Positions 21,834-34,672 of a DNA stretch of 64,000 nt are shown here, in pieces (position 1 is the stretch's first letter; each line of letters begins with the position of its first letter). The position numbers and the translations under genes were made by a program. The notes under the pieces are model-generated. The model was given only the letters and a program-made list of their open reading frames with translations. It searched no databases and was not told the DNA's origin. The DNA is from Apium graveolens (lineage: Eukaryota > Streptophyta > Magnoliopsida > Apiales > Apiaceae): contig NC_133647.1 of NCBI RefSeq assembly GCF_009905375.1, positions 52,572,506-52,636,505 of the forward strand, written 5' to 3'.

Positions 21834-24372
21834 TATCTCTGCACAGCTTCAAACTTCATTTGTTTCAAGTGCAGAAGATTTAGTGGTTATACACTCACTC
21901 TTAGGATTGAGAGAGAAGAGTGCTTTGAGTGAGAGTCTGGGTTGCTCCCAGGAAAAAGGAGAGGAAATAAGTGAAACTATGTAATCCATTTCTTCAGGAT
22001 TGGCAAAAGAAAGTGAGAGGAGTCCCACCTTAGTAGGTGACGGTGAGGGTGTGAGGGTGGGGAGCCAGGGTGAGACCCTGATGCAATAAAAGAGAGAAAA
22101 CGAGAGAAATGCAGGTACTGGAGCTATAAGGATGGATGTTATTGCTAGTCAGTCAATGAATATCCAGGATGCAGACAAAGATGGACTATCTCAGCATCCT
22201 AAAGCTGTTATAGATTCCACCTCCCTTGATGTTGAGGCATTTACTCACCCTGTTCCAGCTTATCAACTTCTAGCCGAACTGGGCAATGACAATGCAGAAA
22301 TGATGCTGAATTTGGTGCATACCATACAGTCTATGATGATAGCTAAGGATGCCATCACAGCTTTGCCTTCTACAGATGGTGATGTGGACTATGAGACTGG
22401 TGGATCAGCTGATTTCTTTGGTGATGGGAGTGGGGATAGTGAAGATGAGGCAATGGACATAGGGGAGAAGTAGGTTCAAGTTCAAGATCAGGATGCCATC
22501 ATGGGCATTTTTAAAACACTGTGATGAGCACTACTTCAAGACAACCCTGATCCAGCTAATCAATCAGACAAGTACTGCTCTTCCAACCACTACTAATGCC
22601 AGCACCAAGAAGCTCCTTCAGGCACATCTAGCCTCCCTGCAACTTCAACAAATCCAAGGCTTCCAACATGCTAGGGATGTAAACACCATGAAGAATGATA
22701 TTGAGGAGATGAAGAAGGCCATTTCAGACAAGATGGATTCTAAACTTCCAGAGGCTACAATGCTTGACATCAAGAGGCAATTAAGGAAAAATTATGATCT
22801 GTCAACCAAGATAGATGCCTTGGACACAAGAATGTCAGCCATGGAAGCATCTTTAATAGCCATTCATCTTCATCAAGCTCAACAGACAGATTTACTTCAA
22901 AAATTAGTGGCTGCTCAAACCCCCTCCTCCAATCAACTTGATGATAACAAAAAGGGGGAGAAAGGACCAAGTGAGGGGGAGAGACTTCAGATTCAGATCA
23001 GTAAAGTAATTATGCCTTCAATTACTATTTCAAAGCCACCAGTTACAGACAGTATAGATGTGATCAATGCAGCAGCAGCTAATAAGGAGAAGTTGAGTTT
23101 AGTCAACTGGGAGAAGATTGATGAGGAAATACAAAAGAAGTTTGAACTTGTCAAGGAGCCAGTTAAGTCAGCCATCCATCACTCTCAAGTCAAGCAAATT
23201 AGTGTGAATGAGATGAGCATGAACTATCTGGAAAGAGGTCAGCCATCCTGCATCAAATCTCCAAAGGCTGAAACAATTCTGAAACCAAGGGTAAACTACT
23301 AAAAATCATCATTTAAGAACCCTTTGGATACTGTGTATGAGACATCTAAGCCTGATGAAAAGAAGCTTCTATCAAGGTCAATTGCTTTCTACAAAGATCT
23401 AGCCAATTCGGCTTCTAAAAGAAGAATTGCTAAAATTTTCAGGAATGGGAAAGAAATTTGTGTGGTGGCTGGACATCCTCAATTTGCTCAAGCAAAGAGA
23501 GAAGAAAAGGCTAGATTGAAGCAGAAAAAGAAGCAAGTTACTCTGGATGCTAAAAAGACTAAATAAAAGAAAGAGCAAATTGCTATTTTGGCCAAGCTAC
23601 ATGTTGTAAATACATCACAACAAATTCCTTCTCAGCCATCTGAAGTTATTGAATCAAAGAAGCAAGTTGAAAAATAGAAGAAATCTCCAAGAATCAAGGA
23701 ATTGGCTAAAAGAACTAAAAGGAAACTGGACATTGTTGATAAAGATTTGGAGAATCAGTTTCCCAAGGAATCCACTCCAACTACAACTCAAGCATCAAAA
23801 CCCTCTGTGGTATTTGAAGATATCAATGTGGTGGATCCTTACAGCAACATCCATGGTGAACCTATTGTGCCTAAGGATGAACCAGTAGAATGGGAGAACA
23901 TACCAATTCCTGACTTTTATTTGCCAATCCTTAACAAGCCAAAGAGAACAAAGTCAAGAGAAGTCAAGAAAGTGAAGCTATCGCCTCTCAAATCCAAATC
24001 TCTAGTCAAAGCTCAATCTAAAGACAGTAAGGGAGATTACATGTACTTGTGTGACATCAAAGAATTTTCTGATCTAAGCCTCTATCTAGATGAACTAGAT
24101 GAAGTGAGAGGAATTGATGCATACAGAAATCTACCTGAAAGGTTAGTGTTCAAGTACAAAGGAGAAAAGGAGATTCAGTGGCCACTTCACAGGATCTTTC
24201 AAAAAAGCCAAGCTGTACTGATTAAAGTTTATTCATTCTTCAAGAAGAACTTTGGGTTCAATATTACTGCAAGAAGATTGGTACTAAAGAAGATTGAAGA
24301 ACTAAGGAGTGTTAGAGCTAAAGATACACTCCCAAAGACTCTAATTATTCCCTACATAGGGAGAAGAGTGCA

Positions 24373-24377
24373 TCTAA
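24373..24377. repeat. Target site duplication of B, left copy (TCTAA)
   Basis: TCTAA before B's LTR is repeated exactly at 37553-37557. Removing B and one copy rejoins the ORF3 frame of C. Confidence 0.95.
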
Positions 24378-27300
24378 TGTAACACCCCCAAATCCGGGGT
24401 CGGGGATCCGGGTTGTCACGAGTTCCATTTCCCTTAATAAAACCCAATCTTAATAAACAATCAACTACTCTGTACTGTGACCCCACAATAAACACACACA
24501 CCACAAGTTATACTCTCAGAGATGAATATCCAAAAATAACAAGAGTCATTTTATTCCACAATTATATGCCATTACACCTTAAAAGGGTTTCTGAATAAAT
24601 TTATATTTCTTTGCCATTATTACAATTGATAAAGATACATAAGTCTGGTACATCAAAAGTTGAAAGCCTAGCCTATTGGTAGTTCCTACCTCAGCTACAG
24701 CGACATCAACGCTTATAGGAAACTGCAGAACGTTTCCTATCCGCTCGCGAATTGGGAGCTTGGTCCTGTTCATCATGTCTATCTATTGTTGTGTGATGAA
24801 AGAAGAAAGCAAGGATGAGCAACAAGCCCACCGAAATAATATGTATAATAATTAACAATATATGAGCATTCTCATAGTACTCATGAAAGTCTTGGTCAAG
24901 AAGAAATGAACCATGTTTGATATCTTAACGCGACGATATCGCAAAATATTCAGTATATATACTTATATACTTTTCAAAATCTTTGAAATCCTCTGCCATA
25001 TATAATATACATAGAGTTCCAGTTTATAACTGTATAAAAATATCGTTGCAAGGTAATCTTATATATCTAACCTCGTCTCAACGTTTTTCTGAAAATCTTT
25101 GTCATGCATAAGATAATCATTAACGAGATATAAGTTGAAAAGTTGAATTATAAGATACCCCAATATACTTATATCTTTTCCAAATACTACTTGAACTACC
25201 ACCGTTCAAGTTATAACCAGTTTCAAAAGTTCATCACATAGATGAGACTACAAGATAAGACTTGCATAGATTCGATCTTTGAAATATTATTGAATGAAAT
25301 GAAGTTATGAGATACTTCATTAAGTCCCGATATATATATTTCCATATATATCTCTCATACATTTCCTGAAAACCTCTGTCATGTAAAGTATGAACAGAGT
25401 TGCAATATCCAATGAATTTTGGAAAGAAGAGAATTTTGGCATAAACCTGATATCTTGCTGATTGGGCAAAGATACCAATAAGTAACCTTTTCTACTAGTA
25501 GATGGACGAATTCCCCACTGGTCATCACCCTGGCCGCAATAGGACCTTATGCTAGACTGCCACTCAGCCACTTACGCATTTGATGGACTCCCATAGAGCC
25601 ACTTACACTTTCATGGACGCCCGCTGAGCCCATGTTACTTATGCCGACTCAAATAGATGAACTAACTTCCTGAATGATGGGCATGTAATCAAGATGTTTT
25701 CTCAAAACAGCAACCTCGTTGCGAATGTAAAATACACCACTGAGCCTGATCCCTCAGGTTTTGAGCGAGTATTTAAATCCCCTTCGAAAGGAAGATCTTA
25801 AATATAAAAATGAGTTTTGGGATCCGCTCTAACTTCTAAAAATCATTTTGAAGACTCGAAAACATTTTTAAGAATGTTTGGAGTAATGCTGATTTAATGA
25901 AATAAATCAGTCCCGATATATTAGAAAATATCTGAATATTATTATTTAAATAATATTCCCAAAAGGATAATCCTTATAAAAATAATTTGAAGTAGAAGTT
26001 TTAAAACTCATACTTGAAATGAATAATAAATAACCAAAGGTATACTTATACGAAGTACGATCTTTAATTGAATAATCGAAAATACGTTTGATTATCGAAA
26101 CATTATCTTTAATAAAATAAATAATATTATTTAGTAAATAGGCGGAGTCATAAGTCCTCGAATGAACATTCAAAATAATATTCATTAAATAGAATAAACA
26201 GAGTCATAAGTCCTCGAATGAATATTCAAGATGATATTCATTAAATAGAATAAACGGAGTCATAAGTCCTCGAATGAATATTCAAACTAATATTCATTAA
26301 TTAAAATAAAGTTATCGAATAAACCTTATTCGATTAATGGTTTTGAAAACTATTAATATATATATATATATATATATATTATACTCGGGAATATCGACTC
26401 CCGGTTTAGAAAAATGTTCACCTTTGGGTCCCCTATACTAAGGGTATACGCAACTACTGCTTATCTCTAGCATAGGTATTATGCAACTTATAAGCAATTG
26501 AATCAACAATTAGATATCAATACTACGAAACAGACATGCATATATACCATATCAACATGCTCCAATATATCACAAAATTTGCTAATAACAATCATGCACT
26601 TATCACAAGATAATGCATATACATATATTTATATCACAACAACAGTATAACGGGTAGAAAACTTGCCTGAGCGACTTGGGGTGGTAAAAGTCCTGGGATG
26701 AGTCTGGTAACCTATAAACAACATATAAGTTGGAATTAAACTAAAGTCGCTTAAGAATCTATACTTTAACCAATTAGACCCTAACGTTCGCTTTCGCGCT
26801 TAACGATTCACTTAAGTCGCTCGAGTACCCTCGGCTCCACCATTTTTAATAAATTAACCATTAGGAATTTTAAGGCGATTCTTTCGTGAGTACCCTACCA
26901 ACTGCCTAATCCACTTTACATAATTTTTCATATTCCAATTATTCATTTAAGGGCCTTAACCAAGGTTTCAAAGTAAGGCGAGGGGTAATGGTTCGGTCGC
27001 GAAACGCCGTTACTTAAAACGGTCGTTTCTCCTAACCCGTACATCGGATTTAAGCGAACCACATATCAAAACGAAGCTCGTAACATGAAATATCTAATCA
27101 TGGCAATGGTCAAAACCTAAGAGTGAGTTCACGGGTCCTTATGTTAAGAACAAAAGCAGTCTAAGGTAAATCGGGTATTACGAAGGCTATGTTTACGCGA
27201 TTACCAAATTTGTACAACTCCAAATCAATCCACAATCAATCCCATAATCATTACTACAACCAAACTCCATCCATACTCTACTCTCAATCATGAACTAAAA

Positions 27301-28130
27301 GCTTATACTTAAGTTTCATTAACTATAAACAAGATTCAATCATCAAAATCGCTACAAACCCAACCAAACTTTAAACACACAAGCATCATGCTTCTCATGA
27401 ACTATATTAATCAAAACCACTCCTAAATATTCAAAGTAAAACTAGGGTTTGAAGTTTTATACCTTCCTTGAAGCTTTTAATCCATGAAAGATCCTTGGAA
27501 TTCCCATGGAAGCCTTTATCTATGCTTAAGCTACCTTGACCTTACAAAAAAATCAAGAATCAAAAATTTGTTCTTGAAAGTTACTATTCACCCTAAACTA
27601 AAATGATTTGTTTGAGATAGAAAACCTTTGATTCAAGCACTCAAACTACTTGCCCTTCTTAGTTATCAAATATATGATCCAAAGAAACAAACCTCTTGAA
27701 TTAACTCATAATTACTTAGCTAATGATCACTGATCTGTTATACGGTTCGCTTAACTTTCATTTTCGTTTATCGTTTGAGGGATCATACTCGGGATCTTAT
27801 TACTTGGGTTCCCTTAACCTTTCTCAATACATTATATTCCTTTTATGATCCTCTCTTATAATCCTTGAATTTAAATCCTTTTTATCCTGTTACTTTATAC
27901 TCAATTCTTTCGGTATCTGGTGGATTTTTGGGAAAAATCAAAGTGTTGGAATTTGGATTCTGACGATCTTTACATACACTTATATACCATATAGAGTACT
28001 AATAAGATCTCAGAATAACAATAAAAGAACCCCTACAAAGTGTGGTATGAAAAGTTTTCTTATTCAGCATAATCAGGAAAATCACTATTTATAAGGGTTA
28101 CAAAAAGTCCAAAATTTTGGGGTTATTACA
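24378..28130 (-). repeat. Left LTR of B (3' LTR in its own sense, 3753 bp)
   Basis: TGTAACACCC to TTATTACA. Same family as A's LTRs, with the GGAC/CCACTGAGCC array (25550-25640), three hairpin units (26140-26304), a TA run (about 26356-26382) and the TCGGGA...TCCCGG inverted repeat. About 60 bp near its counterpart of 36660-36710 in the right LTR is missing here, near 27285. No coding content. Confidence 0.92.
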
Positions 28131-28149
28131 GTCTCCCCTCCTTAAAAGG
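28131..28149 (-). other. Polypurine tract of B (minus strand)
   Basis: GTCTCCCCTCCTTAAAAGG on the plus strand, identical to A's; it is the minus-strand primer for plus-strand synthesis next to B's 3' LTR. Confidence 0.85.
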
Positions 28150-28163
28150 ATTCCGTCCCGGAA

Positions 28164-28916
28164 TCAAATAGAAAACAAATGGGGGTACTTTTCTAGCATT
28201 GCGCTCTCTAGTTCCCAAGTTGATTCTTCCACATTATGATTCTGCCATAGCACTCTGACTAGCTTGATCACTTTGTTCCGAAGCACCTGCTCCTTCTTAT
28301 CCATAATCTTTACTGGTTTCTCCACGTAAGTCAGATCTGGTTGCATATCCACCGGCTCGTACTCCACTATGTGTCTGGCATCCCGATGATACTTCCTTAG
28401 CATTGACACATGGAACACATTATGAACTTGTTGTAGGTTCGGGGGTAAGGCTAGCTCGTAAGCCAACTTCCCAATCCGTCTTAGTATCTCAAAAGGTCCA
28501 ATGTATCCTGGGCTTAGTTTCCCTTTCTTTACGAACCTCATTAATCCCTTCCAAGGGAATACCTATAACAACACTAGGTCCCCTACTTCCTATTCTTTGT
28601 CCTTTCGTGTCAAATCAACATACTTCTTATGTCCATCTTGGGCTACTACCAGCCGTCCTCTGATTAGATCTATTATATCCTTGGTCCTTTGGACTACTGC
28701 GGGTCCGAGCATCTTGCGCTCTACAACTTCATCCTAACATAAGGGAGATCGACATTGTCTTCCCTCAAGGATCTCATAAGGTGATATCTCGATACTTACA
28801 TATGATCTATTTTCATAAGAAAACTCAATCCACGTTAAGTGATCATTCCAAATTCTTTCAAGTCTATTGCACAGACCCTCATCATAGCTTCTAGCATTAT
28901 AGCTTTTGCTTCTCAA
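28164..28916 (-). pseudogene. pol: pol remnant of B: integrase end and chromodomain
   Basis: The last 125 codons (28541 down to 28164) are fully open: G-P-F-E-I-L-R-R-I-G-K, H-N-V-F-H-V-S-M-L, then a chromodomain-like L-V-R-V-L-W...E-S-T-W-E-L-E-S ending EKYPHLFSI. Upstream on the minus strand, 28916-28734 carries the W-N-D-H-L...E-F-S-Y...S-P-Y-E-I-L integrase motif. In-frame stops lie at about 28734 and near 28565. It is the best-kept coding piece of the A/B family and shows that the family is a chromodomain gypsy lineage. Confidence 0.85.
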
Positions 28917-31900
28917 TACCCACTCTTTTCCCGTTCATAATATTATACTTGTTATACCTTTGCTTGTTAGCGTTCTATAACCTTTTAATAACCACATCAA
29001 CCTTAGTATCATGAACGCGTTAGATTCGGAATACCACCGCACTGATACTATTTCCTTTTGCTGCTTCCATCTTCGAAAGCTTGATCTACCGTATAGAAGT
29101 AAAAGATTTTATTGAGAGATCACTATGATCACGAACACTTGTTCTATTGCATAGTTAGTACAGAAGGTGGCCAGCCTTTAGTACTTGACAAGCAATTAAA
29201 CATGTGGTATCCTACTAGGCTTCTATCACACAGATAGATAGTCATTCGGCAATACCTCCCCTTCTGGAAGGGTTGTTCTTCTCAGCTTATACAAAATGAA
29301 AAGGAGAAAAAAGAATGAATTAAAGAGAATTGTATATATATAAAATATACTACCACAAAATATCTGGCTTGGAATCTACCTCTGAACTATAGAGGTTTGT
29401 CATAGGAGAACAAAACATATACGTATATATATCAACATCAGGTATTATAGCATCGTATTTCACATGCCTAAATATTTTTGATATTTTGTCCATCATTCTA
29501 TGGACCCATGCTCTTGCTCGAGCTTATACACAATCACTTTTGAAACTCCCTCGACATCGAAAATCGAATCTGGGATCTCATTCTAGACATCATCATTAGT
29601 AGAATTATATGCTTGCACCGCAACCTTCCTCGTATAGTAATACGACTCTCTATTGATAAGAAGGAATAAGTATTCAATAGGTAAATAATCGAGTAAATTA
29701 GTCTATTAATGATAACTTATACATCACCACATCCCGATTAGTGGTACCCAATCTCAACATCCATTACACTATAACTCTCACGGTTGTAATCGGCTCATTA
29801 TTCAAATAATCGTTGCTGCATTACTAGGGTCCACCACTGACCTACTGTCGTCAGTCGTTTTCCTTTGAATATTAATAGCTAACCATACGGAGTCCATACA
29901 TGTCGTATCAAATTCTTCTAAGGAGTTAACATAATCACCATTCATAATTCATGAAGAACACTCCAGATCCTGACGTACTTTCATGACATGAAGCAGATAA
30001 AATTGCAGAAGAGTTTCAATAAAAGCAACGATAGCAGGTTAATACCATTCTTAATCATATGTCTTTATCAGGAGACATGAAGCTCAAAGGTTCATTTAGT
30101 CCTTTCGTAACATGGTCCTGGCTTATCTCAAGATATGTCCTTATAAGATAGATAGCCCGCTCATGGCGATTACATAAATTAAATCTTTACCAAACTACTA
30201 TCATGGTTGAGTATTGCACATTCATCAGAAGGAATGTCAATCTTCCAAACCATAATACAACCTTCACGGTTTCAACCATCATCACTGTATTCCTCTGGCA
30301 CGAGCGCCTATAATTATCCTCTTACATTTAAAGTGTCGGCTACCTCTTTGGCCTTTCCTGATAGTAAAATTTCCTTACAATCAATGTCATTTTAACCACC
30401 TCCAACTAAATTTTCTACCTCATTTCAATCACTGCTTATGTGAAAATGCTTTTCTTTAATCCTGGTGAGAAAAAAAAAGCACCATTTTTCCATAAGTCAT
30501 TGCCTTAGTCTTTAGATGTGAACATTGTCACGACTGACTCTCGATCATACTTAGGACGTCTCTTATCTTGGGTCCTTCTCATTTTCACCAATCTCGACCT
30601 TCATTGGGTCGATCTATACTTTCTTATGGTTCAACACATGCCCACCTGGCATTATTATAATTATGTCATATTTTCTTTATCAAAATTTATATTCTTGAGA
30701 ACTTTGAATATTACCTTTTTCCTTATAAAACCTCTAAGGTTATCCTTAAATTCTTCATCCGGTACTCCCTAGGTACCGGGCATATCAAGATACCATTTAC
30801 TAATACTAGAACCATTGTTTAAGTACTTCTGAAAAATTTCTCTACTGATCTTTAAAGGTTGTTGTTACCTTAGTCCTTCGTTCCATACTACCCAACTCAT
30901 AATGTCCCTATTAACGGTGAAATGCCAACCTTTATGCGTTCCTCTATGGTTCATCTCAAGTTATCAAGGTTCCATCCTTAATTCCACCTTTTTTAAAAAG
31001 GTACTTGCATCCTTCCATAGAGAAATCAAGTCATGTATCCCTGATAAGGGTTTCTTATTCAATCATTCCCATCTCGATAGTATATGCCTAATTTTATAAT
31101 AACATCTGTATTCAAAATGAAGTCAATCAATATGGCTCCCAAAAGATAACAATGGTTATCTACTTTTCTTTCCTAATTTGGTAATGATCACATGGATGTT
31201 CTGGAAGATATTGGTCGTTTTCAACGTGAACTTCTTCTTAATAAATCCTTATTTACTTTTGTTGTTTATCTCAACAGTCATCTCAATGTTGGGATATCTT
31301 TTGTACTTGGTGTCTCCCTTTTGGGTATCAAGTCACAGGTGTTACATACACTTTCCATTCTTGAAGGTCACTTCCTTCATCCAATTTTCCTAATTTCTTA
31401 CTTCCTTGTCTCCTCAGTCTATCCGCGTCTCATTATTTATCCTTCGAATTATCTCAAGGTTTCCTCGAATCCTCCCAACTTACAGGGGATAAAATATATG
31501 TATCTCTTATGCCTTCAACCATCAATTTTAACTCATGGTGAATCACCCTCATCCTGACGATTACATACTTTTCTATTTCTATTGCTACGAGTCTTTAGGG
31601 TTTCCTCATACCCAACTCCCTTATCATTCCTCAAACTCTATTGCCTTTATATTCCTTTCCACTTCAGTTTCTTTTTTTTTTCCTTTCTCTTATCATTATT
31701 TCATGAACCAACACAACATAAGCATTGATTTCAAACATCCCGTCATTCTGGATTCGTGTCCTCAGAACGAATCTTGATAACTTTTACAACTTAGATTCAT
31801 AATTCATCATACTCGTCTGCCTTTGTTCTGGCTCTAAAGCTTCTACACTATCTCCATAACCTTGAGAAGTACTTTCCTGAAAACAATTGACTGAACTTTA

Positions 31901-31960
31901 ATCAGTTTATTATAATCTCTTGCTCCGTGCCTTCCTTGGCCTTTCACCGGCGGGTGGCCT
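28917..31960 (-). other. Decayed pol interior of B
   Basis: Collinear with 10407-13399 of A. Only traces can be read, such as an RNase H-end counterpart near 30320-30365. The plus-strand ORFs at 31178-31557 are the counterpart of the plus-strand ORF in A at 12697-13056 and lie antisense to decayed coding sequence. Confidence 0.6.
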
Positions 31961-32405
31961 CTCTCTTAGGAAGGTAAGTGACAAAAACAGTCTTTTGCGC
32001 TTCGTCAGTCATTTAGAATCTCAAATGATTCCTATATTTCCTTTAGCCAAGCTCTTTCCTCGACTGGGTCAACCTGTTCCTTGGAACTCTGAGAGCTTAG
32101 CGACTTAAAGGTCATGAAAGGATTTCCTACCGCATTGTTTCCTCAAGGTGGTGGTTGGGAATAAGAGTATAAGTTCTGTTTAGACAGGTCCATGAATTTC
32201 TGTATAAGAGTACCGTCCTGGTTCTCCCTATCTTGCTCGACTTCTGTTTTCTCAGTATGAAATGTTTTCTCATCCTCCCCATAATCGGGGTCATCCCACA
32301 TGTTTTAGATCCTCATTTTCCACTTCATTATGTTATGGGTTCCTTCTATCTTGATGGCGTCCTCCCTGACTATCACATTCAGGGTTTGCCCTAAATCTTA
32401 TTCCT
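31961..32405 (-). pseudogene. gag: gag remnant of B
   Basis: Minus-strand reading gives F-K-S-L-S...S-K-E-Q-V-D-P-V-E-E-R-A-W-L-K-E-I and then a broken S-F-E-I-L block: the gag core of chromodomain gypsy elements. Similar to A 13400-13848. Similarity to A stops abruptly near 32405, where the chimeric segment begins. Confidence 0.7.
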
Positions 32406-33236
32406 CGAACTATGACTTTCATCTAAGATCCAGTCCTTAAGCTCTTAAAATTTGGAACCCAAATTCTGTAGGGATACCTCATTATTCCCTCATCATCTTT
32501 CTAGGTATTAATCTCTTCTCCGGTCATTGGTTCTCTTCCTCTATGCATCACTTATTTCTTGGCACAATATGATCTTCTCCAATAATTTCGGGCTGTATTG
32601 CAATCTCAAACAGCTTTTCGGTACCGGCTCCGGTTACCTTCACTTCTATTTCCATTTTCTCAAAATCTCTTGTCAACTCTCCCAAAGACATTTTCATCTT
32701 GAGTCTCTCTTTTATACTAAGGGCATTAGCAACTATTTTTGCTTTCCCTGGATGATAAAGAATCTCATAATCATAATCCTTGATTAGCTCTAACCACCTC
32801 CTCTGGCGCATGTTGAGCTCTTTCTGCGTGAAAATGTACTAGAGAACTTATGGTTTATGTAAATCTCGCAATTTTCTCCATACAAGTAGTGCCTCCAACC
32901 TTTAGGGCAAAACTATTGCCACGAGCCCAAGCTCATGGGTGGGGATATCGAATTTTATATTCCCTTAGTTTTCTTGATGCATACGTGATTACCTTGTTGT
33001 GCTGTATAAGAAGCACCCTAATTCCTTATGCGAAGCGTCACTACAAATCAAAAAAACAATATCTCCTTTTCCATCCGGCAACGCCAACATAGGGGCCGTC
33101 ACAAACCTTTGCTTCAGTTCTTAAGAGCTGTCCTCACATTTCTATGTCCATTCGAAGTTCTCAGTCTTACGAGTAAGTCGCGTTGAAGGGGCTACTATCT
33201 TTACAAACTTGAACGAACCTCCTGTAGTGACCGACC
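32406..33236 (-). pseudogene. pol: Out-of-order RT end, RNase H and integrase start in B
   Basis: Minus-strand reading: G-L-V-G-H-Y-R-R-F-V-Q (the end of RT, about 33200), a worn RNase H with counterparts of the D-A-S and L-E-L-A-A-I motifs, an open frame at 32811-32548 ([13 protein letters not shown]...Y-H-P-G-K-A), and the post-RNase H linker to an integrase N-terminal I-W-V-P-N block near 32450. The same protein region is found in D at 1-530 and F at 47720-48213. Here it sits between the pre-gag ORF and gag, where A has about 1.0 kb of other sequence. This is a template-switch or recombination product, and B still carries the decayed RNase H trace in the usual place. Confidence 0.8.
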
Positions 33237-33485
33237 AATCCTACCTCTGGTAGTCGCCCTAACCATGGTCATCAATTCCTCAGTGGTCCTTTATTCATTC
33301 TTGTCAGGATCCTTCACGGCATCCTTCTCAGCAATAATCCCTTCTAGGACAACATCCTCAACCGCTATATCCTCAATATGAACATCATCCGGTCCCGTGT
33401 TAGGACGCTCTATCGGATCCACAATCTAATCTTCAATACCTAATAAAATATGATCGCGTTGTTGCTCCTCAACCTCAGGGTTCGG
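33237..33485 (-). pseudogene. Remnant of the pre-gag ORF in B (N-terminal part)
   Basis: Close match on the minus strand to the first third of A's pre-gag ORF (14860-15100), including the E-D-V-and-P-E-G acidic part, but with shifts. It is cut at about 33237, where the RT/RNase H segment begins. Confidence 0.75.
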
Positions 33486-33669
33486 AGTCCCGCTACCATA
33501 TACGATAACGAACTACGCCTCTATCACGATATTTATAAGGGTTCCCCTAAGGATTTTAACTGTCAGTACTACGTTAGGTAGTCCGACTATGAACTTGGCA
33601 AGAGTTCTTATTTATCTTAGTGAATTTATTATTTTAACGTCACTTCATCTCTGAGGTTTATAACGCTTA

Positions 33670-33681
33670 GCTCTTATACCA
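33670..33681 (-). other. Primer binding site of B (altered)
   Basis: Minus strand TGGTATAAGAGC, one base away from TGGTATCAGAGC, 4 bases inside the right LTR. The change lies within the tRNA-pairing stretch. Confidence 0.8.
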
Positions 33682-33685
33682 TTTC

Positions 33686-34636
33686 TGTAACACCCCCAAA
33701 TCCGGGGTCGGGGATCCGGGTTGTCACGAGTTCCATTTCCCTTAATAACACCCAATCTTAATAAACAATCAACTACTATGTACTGTGACCCCACAATAAA
33801 CACACACACCACAAGTTATAGTCTCAGAGATGAATATCCAAAAATAACACGAGTCATTTTATTCCACAATTATATGCGATTACACCTTAAAAGGGTTTCT
33901 GAATAAATTTACATTTCTTTGCCATTATTACAATTCATAAAGATACATAAGTCTGGTACATCAAAAGTTGAAAACCTAGCCTATTGGTAGTTCCTACCTC
34001 AGCTACAACGACATCAACGCCTATAGGAAACTGCGGAACGTTTCCTATCCGCTCGCGAATTGGGAGCTTGGTCCTGTTCATCATATCTATCTGTTGTTGT
34101 GTGATGAAAGAAGAAAGCAAGGGTGAGCAACAAGCCCACCGAAATAATATGTATAATAATTAACAATATATGAGCATTCTCATAGTACTCATGAAAGTCT
34201 TGGTCAAGAAGAAATGAACCAAGTTTGATATCTTAACGCGATGATGTCACAAAATATTCAGTATATATACTTATACACTTTTCAAAATCTTTGAAATCCT
34301 CTGCCATATATAATATACACAGAGTTCCAGTTTATAACTGTATAAAAATATCGTTGCAAGGTGATCTTATATATCTAACCTTGTCTCAAAGTTTTTCTGA
34401 AAATCTTTGTCATGCATAAGATAATCATTAACGAGATATAAGTTGAAAAGATGAAGTTACAAGATACCCCGATATACTTATATCTTTTCCAAATACTACT
34501 TGAACTACCACAGTTCAAGTTATAACCAGTTTCAAAAGTTCATCACATAGATGAGACTACAAGATAAGACTTGCATAGATTCGATCTTTGAAATATTATT
34601 GAATGAAATGAAGTTACGAGATACTTCATTAAGTCC

Positions 34637-34672
<36 letters not shown>

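Larger units (their letters stand above)
20061..24377 (+). pseudogene. ORF3 ('env-like' position) of C, main part, several stops and shifts
   Basis: Starts at ATG 20061 (context ATAATGGC). One frame runs to 21794 with a TAA at 20478-20480; the reading then moves to the +1 frame (about 21724-22473, with further stops at 21982 and 22087) and to the next frame (22493-24377, with stops at 23300, 23564 and about 23675). The order along the protein is: a globular N-terminal domain of about 270 aa (S-P-T-I-F-C-E-V-V-E-E...I-K-G-K-E-F-C-I-N-S-D-V-I), a long Ser/Thr/Pro/Lys-rich low-complexity part with basic clusters (A-R-K-K-K-S-K), an acidic patch near 22400-22460, a coiled-coil-like segment (22680-22900), a second basic part, and a conserved C-terminal globular part (23990-24377) that continues at 37553. 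I see no signal peptide and no clear membrane segment, so envelope function is not supported by sequence. B interrupts it at 24378. Confidence 0.75.

Noticed and set aside
20061..24377. A host gene captured or interrupted by retrotransposons
   Set aside because: It lies exactly between a copia pol end and a copia polypurine tract plus LTR on the same strand, so it is best explained as ORF3 of element C. A captured origin in the distant past remains possible.
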